From the NCBI RefSeq assembly GCF_006636215.1, contig NZ_VIFM01000114.1, positions 1 through 33,387 on the forward strand: 33,387 nt of DNA, read 5' to 3'. Positions 8,062-13,853 of this stretch are shown piece by piece (position 1 is the first letter of the stretch; each line of letters starts with the position of its first letter). A program made the position numbers and the translations under genes. The notes under the pieces were generated by a model. It made no database searches and was not told where the DNA came from. It worked only from the letters and a program-made list of their open reading frames with translations. Source of the DNA: Myxococcus llanfairpwllgwyngyllgogerychwyrndrobwllllantysiliogogogochensis. GTDB taxonomy: Bacteria; Myxococcota; Myxococcia; Myxococcales; Myxococcaceae.

Positions 8062-8889
8062 CTACTTCGCCGCCGGCTTGAAGGACTCGCTCAGGATGTT
8101 CATCCCCTGCGCGGTCGCCTTCACGTCGATGCCCGTGAAGCCGTTGTACGGGTAGTGCCCGTCCTCGATCTCCTCGATGAACTCCACGGAGTCACCGGTG
8201 AGCACCTTGCCGTCATCCAGCGCCACCGAGAAGGTGGAGCCGTTGGTGCGCAGGCGCCAGCCGCACGCGCCCACGTTGGCCGGAGCGGTGGGCTGCTCGC
8301 CGTTCTTCCCCCAGATGATGTCCAGCTCGAAGAAGTCGGCGTAGTACATCAGGAAGCGGATGAAGTCCCGCCAGTTGTTGAAGATGATCATCCGGTTGGC
8401 GGTGTTGGTGGACGAGCCCTGGAGCACGCCCTCGCGGTAGACGTTCATCCGGTAGTTGGAGCCGCCCGGCGCGCCGCTGAACGTCGGGGTGATGAACGCG
8501 CTGTTCGCCTCACGGCCCGGCGTCACGCGCAGCGTGCTGACCACCTGGTCGCCCGAGCGCGCGTCCAGCTGCAGCACGCCCGAGGTGCTGCCGAACTTGA
8601 TTTCCGTCGCCTGCGTCCAGCTGGCCGCCCGAGCGAAGCTGCTGGCGACACCGTCCGTCTTCACGCTGCGCAGACCGGTGACGGCCAGGCCCTGCTCCGT
8701 CGACGCCAGCTGCGCGTTACCCAGCGCGCAGCTGTTGATGCCGTCGAACCGCTGCGTGCACTTCGACTCCGCGCCGGCTTCCTGCGTGGCCACATCGCCG
8801 TCCGCCGCCGTGGGCTCTTCGCCCTGACAACCCGACATGACGCTCAGGAGCGCCGCTGCGAACAAACGGCCCATCATCTTCAGCTGCAT
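8062..8889 (-). CDS. Unassigned lipoprotein upstream of the di-haem gene
   Basis: This 275-residue protein has a lipoprotein signal: MQLKMMGRLFAAALLSVMSGC, with C21 as the acylation site and EEP after it. The mature part holds FGSTSGVLQLDARSGDQV, then NTANRMIIFNNWRDFIRFLMY, and a C-terminal beta-rich section (CGWRLRTNGSTFSVALDDG). I do not recognise the fold. Its place directly before a periplasmic di-haem enzyme makes it a candidate partner or substrate, but that is inference only. The ATG at 8889 is preceded by AGAGGTAGG; the frame extends to 9000, but that would bury the lipobox. Confidence 0.8.
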   Translation of the reverse strand: MQLKMMGRLFAAALLSVMSGCQGEEPTAADGDVATQEAGAESKCTQRFDGINSCALGNAQLASTEQGLAVTGLRSVKTDGVASSFARAASWTQATEIKFGSTSGVLQLDARSGDQVVSTLRVTPGREANSAFITPTFSGAPGGSNYRMNVYREGVLQGSSTNTANRMIIFNNWRDFIRFLMYYADFFELDIIWGKNGEQPTAPANVGACGWRLRTNGSTFSVALDDGKVLTGDSVEFIEEIEDGHYPYNGFTGIDVKATAQGMNILSESFKPAAK

Positions 8890-8905
8890 GGAATTACCTA
8901 CCTCT

Positions 8906-9025
8906 TCAATAGGGGGAGGATCTGCACCGCCAGGAGAGTGCTGCATCCGGTGCCGGCCCAGCCCGAATGCTCCATGTGGCGGCGAGCCATCCCCTTGCAC
9001 CCCGCAGGCCAGCGCTCACCGGCAT
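8906..9025 (-). CDS. Possible 39-codon upstream ORF with strong ribosome-binding site
   Basis: On the minus strand GAGGAGGTGAAAC immediately precedes an ATG (9025). This is close to the best Shine-Dalgarno in the window. The ORF encodes 39 residues beginning MPVSAGLRGARGW, is rich in Arg, Ala and Trp, and ends 16 bp before the lipoprotein ATG in another frame. It may be a regulatory leader peptide or a small protein. Composition gives no further support. Confidence 0.3.
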   Translation of the reverse strand: MPVSAGLRGARGWLAATWSIRAGPAPDAALSWRCRSSPY

Positions 9026-9367
9026 GTTTCACCTCCTCTGTATCAGTGAGGAATTGAGCCTCCAGGGCGTCGTGGCTGTAGCGTGTGTTGTTACAGCCTC
9101 GCGTTGAATGTATCGCGCCCTGCTACACGCCATTCGCCGAGCGTGACATTGACCCGCTCCATGCGTGTGGTGCGCGCCGATGCTGTCTGGGTATGGGGGC
9201 GATTCCGATTCCAAGAATCATTGTCAAAATGTCGGAAACCGCGAATCTGGACAGGTTGCGTCATCCTGTTTAGCGAGTCCTTCCTGTCAGGTCATTTCTG
9301 CGAGATAGGCAGGAGCAACTCTGCTTTTACGCTGAGACTGGAAGGTGCGCCCTGGGTCGAGGCCGCC

Positions 9368-9397
9368 TGGACAGGAATAATGCGGAACCGGTATAAA
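9368..9397 (+). promoter_or_regulatory. Candidate sigma-70-type promoter of the MauG-like gene
   Basis: TGGACA (9368-9373) and TATAAA (9392-9397) are separated by 18 bp and lie about 80 bp before the start codon, in the AT-richer stretch. Confidence 0.45.
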
Positions 9398-9476
9398 ACC
9401 ATTCGTCAGACTGGTGACACTGGTGATTCCGCCAACCTCATACAAGTCATGACGCTCTGAGAAGGGGGCATTCCCT

Positions 9477-11141
9477 ATGGCTCGTTCGTCGTTGTCCCGC
9501 GGTGTGCGTCTTTTCAATCGCGGCCTTTTCTCGTCGGCTCTGGCGGTATCGTTGTCGGCATGTGAGCCGGCGGCTCAGGTCGAGCCTCTCAATCCCACTC
9601 CCGCGGAGACGGAAGAGCTGGGGGTGGACCCGAAGGCGCTGCTGGACAGCATGGCGGTGTTCTCGCTGCGTCCATTGGCCCATGAGCCGGTGCCGCAGCC
9701 GGTGGGCAGCCGCATCATCAACAAGGCCGCCGCCATCCGTCTGGGCAAGGTCTTCTTCTGGGATATCCAGACGAGCGGCGACGGCCAGACGGCCTGTGCG
9801 AGCTGCCATTTCGCCGGTGGCGCGGATGACCGTCGCATCAACACCGTGCACCCCGGCTTCGACAACGTCTTCGACAGCATCGCAGGCCCCGGCGAGACGT
9901 TCACGCTCGCGAAGATCACCAGCGATGACCGCATCGGCTCGCAGGGCCCGCTGCGCGCGCTGTTCCTGAATCTGGATCCGGACCCCACCGTCGCCGCGGA
10001 CTCCTGTCTGGTGCTGCCCGCCGAGCCGTTCAACGAGCACCGGCTGGTGGGCCCGCGTCACAGCCCGTCCGTCCTCGGCTCGGGCTTCTACCGCAACCAG
10101 TTCTGGGGCGGCGAAGCCAACGCGACCTTCAACGGGGTGAACATCTGGGGCTTCACCGAAAACAACACCCAGGGCTTCCTCCTCCGCATCGAGAACGCGT
10201 CGCTCGCGTCCCAGGCCACCGGCCCCGTGACGAACTTCTCCGAGCAGTCGTGCTCTGGTCGCCAGCTGCTCGGTCCGGGCAGCCTGGGCGCCAAGCTGGC
10301 CGTGCGCCAGCCGCTGCGGCACCAGCGCGTCTCCACCTCCGACAGCGTGCTGGGCGCGCTGGCCAACCCCACGGGCCCGGGCCTCATCTGCAACGGCGCG
10401 CCGTGCACCTATGACCAGCTCATCCGCGAGGCCTTCGGCGACGCGCTGGCCAACATCTCCGTCAACGTCTTCTCGCTCATCTGGGGCGAGGCGCTCCAGG
10501 CCTACCAGGCCACGCTCATCCCGGACCAGACGCCCTTCGACAGCTTCCTGTCGGGCAACCTGAACGCGCTCACCCCCAAGCAGCTCAAGGGCCTCAACGT
10601 CTTCGTGGGCAAGGGCGAGTGCGTCAACTGCCACACCGGCGCCATGCTGTCCGACGCGACCATGAGCTGGTACGAAATCGCCGGCCCCCTCAACCGCGAC
10701 GGCGGCGACACGGGCTTCCACAACATCGGCGTGCGTCCCACGGACGACGACCTGGCTCGCGGTGACCTGGGCATCTTCGGCGGCGAGCCCAACTCCGTCA
10801 GCCTGTCTCCGTTCGACATGGGCGCGTTCAAGACGCCCACCCTGCGCAACGTCGGCCTGACGGCGCCGTACTTCCACAACGGCGGCTACCCCACGCTCGA
10901 CGACGTGGTCGACTTCTATGCCCGAGGCGGTGACTTCAACAACCCGGAGAAGTCGCTCGACATCAAGCCGCGCACCTTCAGCGCGAGCGACCGCTCCGCG
11001 CTGGTGGACTTCCTCTCCAACGCGCTGACCGACTGCCGCGTGTACACGTACCGCGCGCCGTTCGACCACCCGGAGCTGCCGTTCCCGAACCGCGAGACGC
11101 TGCCCGTCACGGGCCGCGGCGGTCGGGGCGCCTGCCGCTAG
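9477..11141 (+). CDS. MauG/cytochrome c peroxidase-like di-haem lipoprotein
   Basis: This 554-residue exported di-haem protein belongs to the bacterial cytochrome c peroxidase/MauG superfamily, whose members reduce peroxide or oxidise protein side chains. The lipobox LSAC puts the lipid-bearing cysteine at residue 29. Haem motifs are CASCH (107-111) in GDGQTACASCHFAGG and CVNCH (382-386) in GKGECVNCHTGAM. The late motif FKTPTLRNVGLTAPYFHNGGYPTLDDVVDFYARGG is typical of the family. It is longer than classical CCPs (about 330 residues) because of an insertion between the haem domains (about 140-330) with three extra cysteines. The start is supported by GAAGGGGG. A strong terminator follows, so it is not cotranscribed with the 599-residue gene. 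Its last residues, GRGGRGACR, faintly resemble the leader of the nearby peptides. Confidence 0.88.
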   Translation: MARSSLSRGVRLFNRGLFSSALAVSLSACEPAAQVEPLNPTPAETEELGVDPKALLDSMAVFSLRPLAHEPVPQPVGSRIINKAAAIRLGKVFFWDIQTSGDGQTACASCHFAGGADDRRINTVHPGFDNVFDSIAGPGETFTLAKITSDDRIGSQGPLRALFLNLDPDPTVAADSCLVLPAEPFNEHRLVGPRHSPSVLGSGFYRNQFWGGEANATFNGVNIWGFTENNTQGFLLRIENASLASQATGPVTNFSEQSCSGRQLLGPGSLGAKLAVRQPLRHQRVSTSDSVLGALANPTGPGLICNGAPCTYDQLIREAFGDALANISVNVFSLIWGEALQAYQATLIPDQTPFDSFLSGNLNALTPKQLKGLNVFVGKGECVNCHTGAMLSDATMSWYEIAGPLNRDGGDTGFHNIGVRPTDDDLARGDLGIFGGEPNSVSLSPFDMGAFKTPTLRNVGLTAPYFHNGGYPTLDDVVDFYARGGDFNNPEKSLDIKPRTFSASDRSALVDFLSNALTDCRVYTYRAPFDHPELPFPNRETLPVTGRGGRGACR

Positions 11142-11168
11142 GCTCGGTTTCGCTTGCGATGAGAGTGA

Positions 11169-11213
11169 GCCACCCAGGGGTGCTTCAGGCCCCTGGGTGG
11201 CTTTGCCCTTTTT
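11169..11213 (+). terminator. Strong intrinsic terminator after the MauG-like gene
   Basis: A perfect 12-bp stem (GCCACCCAGGGG with CCCCTGGGTGGC, 11169-11180 and 11190-11201) with a 9-nt loop is followed by TTTGCCCTTTTT. Confidence 0.93.
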
Positions 11214-11351
11214 GCGCGGGATGTCAGGGCCAGCGCGAGAATGGGCGGAGTCTCGGCTCCCGGGGCTTGCTTGATGCTCCGGGGACCTCGTGGAAGAGTT
11301 CCTGACCTTCGCGTCAGGTCTGAACAACAGGTTTCTCCCAGGAGTTGTCGC

Positions 11352-13151
11352 ATGAGTCAGGAAGCCGTGCCCATCGACCCGCATGAGACGCTGTATCTGC
11401 CCATGCGGCGCCGCTTCATGAGTGAGTACGTCCAGACACCCGAGGGCACGAACGAGCTGCGCATCTATTACGGGCTCAAGGAGATCTCCATCGAGGAGGC
11501 GGACCTGCACTCCTTCGGGGAGAACCTGCTCAAGCAAGACCAGTTCATGGCGGCGATGGCCACGCGCTGGAGCAACGGCGAACCCTATGCCTGGGAGCGC
11601 GTGAAGGAGCTGCTCGAGCAGCTCCTCGCGGAGAACATCCTGTCGCGCGAGGCGCCGAAGCTTTCGCCGGAGACGGACTACCACAAGATGGTGATGGCGT
11701 CGGAGGCGCGGCGGCCCGCGCCCTCGGAGCCCATGTGGTGGAACCCCGACACGGAAGGGGTGCTGCAGAAGCTGGTGGGCCGGCCGATGGAGTTCGGCTT
11801 CCTGGAGGCGATGCTGCCCGTGCACCGCGCGGCGCACGCGGCGCTGGATGCCGAGGGGCGGCACATCGGCGAGAACAACGTCTTCCCGGACTCCATGCGC
11901 ATGCGGATGGAGACCGAGTGGCGCATGTGTCCGTACCCGGGCAGCCGCTTCAAGGACGACGCGCTGATGAACGTGACGGCGCTGAAGTCCATGTCCAAGC
12001 ACTGGAAGCCCACGCTCCAGGCGCTGCTCATCCTGCGCGAGGCGTTCCTGAAGCGCTATCCGCTGCTGGCGGATGGGCAGTGGCGCCTCGGTGACCTGCA
12101 TGCGTTCAGCTGCGCGGTGCTGGCGGTGCCGTCGCTGATGCTCCTGCGCGGCAAGGACCCCATCCCCAACGGGACGTTGGACCCGGTGCTGTCGTCGGTG
12201 TTCCGCGTCACCGACGGCGTGCGCATGGTGAGCATCTACCTGATGTTCCTGCCCGAGCAGCCCATGCCGTACGAGACGCCCATCAACCCGGCGTCGCTGC
12301 TGCACCTGACGGAGCGCGACAACCACTTCCTGTCCACCCGTGGCGTGTGCGCGGGCCCTCCGCACATGGTCGACGAGTTCTTCGCGACGATGCTGGATGG
12401 CAAGCCCATGGCGGGTGAGCCCCTGCCGGAGCCGTCGTGGCTCGCGGAGATTCCCGCCGCCATCGACTACGGCCTGCGCGGCCTGCAGCTCTACTCGCTC
12501 CAGTTCACCCTGTGGGCCCACATGTGCCACACCTACGAGCGCATTCGTGACGCGGTGCTGCAGGCCGAAGCGCCGGCGGACAGCGGCTGGGGCCGGCTGC
12601 GTCAACGCATCGAGAAGGACTGGAAGGTCATCCTGCCAACCCGACAGAACACGTCGGTCCAGCGCGAGTGGGCCAAGGCCCGCTACGTGGAGATGTATGA
12701 CCGCGCGCAGCGCGGCCTGCGCGGCTTCAGCGAGGAGAAGCTCCAGAACATCAGCGACGTCTTCTCCCCGCCGAAGGACGCCGTGCACGCCCAGGCGGCG
12801 GAGCAACTGCGCAAGCTGTTCCGCGAGCGAGCCCCCGTGCCCGAGGGCGCGCGCCCCGAGCTCATCGACGCGGTGGCCGAGGCGCTGGCCGACTACCTCA
12901 CCATCGAACGCTCCGCGCTGGGCACGCTGGAGACCGTGCAGCGCGAGGTGAACGCGCTGCTGCAACGCCAGCACCCGGACCGGCCCTTCACCAACCTGGA
13001 CCTGTCCATCCACCACCGGCTGCGGTTCGCCACCATCGGCGTGCTGCCCTACCTGCTGGATGTCTTCCGCGAAGAGCTGGGCGTGGGCATCGAAAGCCAC
13101 GTGGCGGACGTCAAAATCACGCCGGGAGCGCCCTCCGCCGCTGCTGCTTGA
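11352..13151 (+). CDS. Unassigned 599-residue protein; candidate peptide maturation or immunity factor
   Basis: I do not recognise the family. The ATG at 11352 is chosen for its AGGAG 8 bp upstream. There is no signal peptide or transmembrane segment, so it should be cytoplasmic. The N-terminal 100 residues (NELRIYYGLKEISI, then WERVKELLEQLLAENILSREAP) look like a small winged-helix or PqqD-type domain of the kind that recognises leader peptides in RiPP pathways; this rests on pattern only. The rest is predicted helical with clustered Trp, Met and His (MRMRMETEWRMCPYPGSRF, HLTERDNHFLSTRGVCAGPPH, LWAHMCHTYERI). Its stop is 165 bp before the first of four micropeptide genes on the same strand, with an inverted repeat and a promoter between. 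A role in processing those peptides is inferred from position. Confidence 0.72.
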   Translation: MSQEAVPIDPHETLYLPMRRRFMSEYVQTPEGTNELRIYYGLKEISIEEADLHSFGENLLKQDQFMAAMATRWSNGEPYAWERVKELLEQLLAENILSREAPKLSPETDYHKMVMASEARRPAPSEPMWWNPDTEGVLQKLVGRPMEFGFLEAMLPVHRAAHAALDAEGRHIGENNVFPDSMRMRMETEWRMCPYPGSRFKDDALMNVTALKSMSKHWKPTLQALLILREAFLKRYPLLADGQWRLGDLHAFSCAVLAVPSLMLLRGKDPIPNGTLDPVLSSVFRVTDGVRMVSIYLMFLPEQPMPYETPINPASLLHLTERDNHFLSTRGVCAGPPHMVDEFFATMLDGKPMAGEPLPEPSWLAEIPAAIDYGLRGLQLYSLQFTLWAHMCHTYERIRDAVLQAEAPADSGWGRLRQRIEKDWKVILPTRQNTSVQREWAKARYVEMYDRAQRGLRGFSEEKLQNISDVFSPPKDAVHAQAAEQLRKLFRERAPVPEGARPELIDAVAEALADYLTIERSALGTLETVQREVNALLQRQHPDRPFTNLDLSIHHRLRFATIGVLPYLLDVFREELGVGIESHVADVKITPGAPSAAAA

Positions 13152-13169
13152 ATTGACGCAATGTTTCAC

Positions 13170-13210
13170 TCCCAGGCCTGGATGCATCAGCCTGTGTTGC
13201 AGGCCTGGGA
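13170..13210. repeat. Large inverted repeat just upstream of the array 1 promoter
   Basis: TCCCAGGCCTG (13170-13180) and CAGGCCTGGGA (13200-13210) are perfect 11-bp arms with a 19-nt loop. They lie 19 bp after the 599-residue gene and 3 bp before the -35 hexamer of the peptide promoter. No T-tract follows. It could be an operator or a rho-independent-like pause. Confidence 0.55.
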
Positions 13211-13213
13211 AGC

Positions 13214-13246
13214 TTGACTGACCTGTTTCACCGACTTATATCGGTG
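13214..13246 (+). promoter_or_regulatory. Promoter of peptide array 1 with dyad over the -10
   Basis: TTGACT (13214-13219), a 17-bp spacer and TATATC (13237-13242) form a sigma-70-type promoter. The same -35 and spacing occur before two units of array 2. The -10 sits inside the dyad CACCGA-N6-TCGGTG (13229-13246), which is well placed to act as an operator. Confidence 0.65.
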
Positions 13247-13316
13247 AGCGCCAATTGCGGCGGTTGTCAGGACTGTCGTGGATGGTGTCGCTGTCCCGAA
13301 AACCAGGAGCGAGCAC

Positions 13317-13388
13317 ATGCAGATCAAGACCAAGGTTCGTGGCGGTCCCCGTGGCTGTGGTGGCACCGTCGTCGTCAAGGCTGTCTGA
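13317..13388 (+). CDS. Leader-conserved micropeptide, copy 1 (23 aa)
   Basis: This is the first of 14 related genes. It encodes MQIKTKVRGGPRGCGG followed by the tail TVVVKAV. The start is marked by AGGAG 7 bp upstream. The basic 16-residue N-terminus (K4, K6, R8, R12) is shared by the whole family, has one invariant cysteine (C14) and contains two Gly-Gly pairs (G9-G10 and G15-G16), either of which could be cut by the C39 peptidase of the neighbouring exporter. Val7 is at -4 of the first site, as in double-glycine leaders. Reality is supported by conservation of the coding part in all copies against variable tails, conserved ATG and ribosome-binding site, and in-frame stops. The product's activity is unknown. 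Confidence 0.85.
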   Translation: MQIKTKVRGGPRGCGGTVVVKAV

Positions 13389-13434
13389 GTCGTGCCGTAG
13401 TCCGAAGTCGGAACCTCTGACCAGGAGCAAGACC

Positions 13435-13497
13435 ATGCAGATCAAGACCAAGGTTCGTGGCGGTCCCCGTGCCTGCGGCGGCGTCATCACCGTCTGA
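13435..13497 (+). CDS. Leader-conserved micropeptide, copy 2 (20 aa)
   Basis: It encodes MQIKTKVRGGPRACGG plus the tail VITV, with AGGAG 7 bp before ATG. It shares Ala13 (PRACGG) with copies 3 and 4, which defines a subgroup limited to array 1. It starts 118 bp after copy 1. Confidence 0.84.
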   Translation: MQIKTKVRGGPRACGGVITV

Positions 13498-13544
13498 GTC
13501 GTGCCTGTCGTCTGCTGTCTCAACCTCTGACCAGGAGCAAGCAC

Positions 13545-13607
13545 ATGCAGATCAAGACCAAGGTTCGTGGCGGTCCCCGTGCCTGCGGCGGCGTCATCAC
13601 CGTCTGA
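13545..13607 (+). CDS. Leader-conserved micropeptide, copy 3 (20 aa)
   Basis: The protein is identical to copy 2 (tail VITV), and the surrounding 110-bp unit is nearly identical too, which indicates very recent tandem duplication or gene conversion. AGGAG lies 7 bp upstream. Confidence 0.84.
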   Translation: MQIKTKVRGGPRACGGVITV

Positions 13608-13654
13608 GTCGTGCCTGTCGTCTGCAGTCGGAACCTCTCACCCAGGAGCTCACC

Positions 13655-13717
13655 ATGCAGATCAAGACCAAGGTTCGTGGCGGTCCCCGTGCCTGTGGCG
13701 GCGTCATTGCGGTCTGA
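13655..13717 (+). CDS. Leader-conserved micropeptide, copy 4 (20 aa)
   Basis: It encodes the PRACGG leader with tail VIAV, one substitution from copies 2 and 3. AGGAG lies 6 bp upstream. It is the last gene of array 1, 67 bp before the terminator stem. Confidence 0.84.
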   Translation: MQIKTKVRGGPRACGGVIAV

Positions 13718-13784
13718 GTCGTGTTGTCGCTGAAGCGGTAGCAGTCGCGGCACGCGTTTGACTCACGTTTGATGGCTTGTCCTT

Positions 13785-13836
13785 CGGTCGTCGGCAGGCG
13801 GAGCTTCCGCCTGCTGGCGACCGTTGTTGTTTTTTC
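13785..13836 (+). terminator. Strong intrinsic terminator ending peptide array 1
   Basis: An 18-bp stem with two G-U pairs (13785-13802 with 13806-13823) and a GCT loop is followed by TTGTTGTTTTTTC. It ends array 1 on the plus strand. The convergent exporter operon stops about 18 bp further on, at 13854. Confidence 0.93.
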
Positions 13837-13853
13837 GGGGCGCGGCCTTCCCG

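Larger units (their letters stand above)
8890..9476. other. Divergent regulatory region between lipoprotein and MauG-like genes
   Basis: These 587 bp separate two divergent exported-protein genes and are visibly less GC-rich from about 9200 to 9450. They hold a possible small minus-strand ORF (8906-9025), an inverted repeat GGCTGTA/TACAGCC (9074-9080 and 9092-9098, 11-nt spacer), and a promoter-like pair before the plus-strand gene. No other gene could be supported. Confidence 0.5.
13317..13717 (+). repeat. Tandem micropeptide array 1 (four units, 110-118 bp)
   Basis: Start-to-start distances are 118, 110 and 110 bp. Each unit repeats the coding leader and most of the intergenic stretch, including the CCTCTGACCAGGAGCAAG-type ribosome-binding region. 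Confidence 0.9.

Noticed and set aside
6572..11141. Whether the two di-haem genes and the lipoprotein form one gene cluster
   Set aside because: The DUF1111 unit and the MauG-like gene are divergent, belong to different di-haem subfamilies and are separated by 587 bp. Proximity alone is not enough.
9447..13187. Very long open frame on the minus strand opposite the MauG-like and 599-residue genes
   Set aside because: It is a high-GC antisense shadow: Arg/His/Val/Gln-rich low-complexity translation, while the plus strand holds haem motifs, a lipobox and good ribosome-binding sites.
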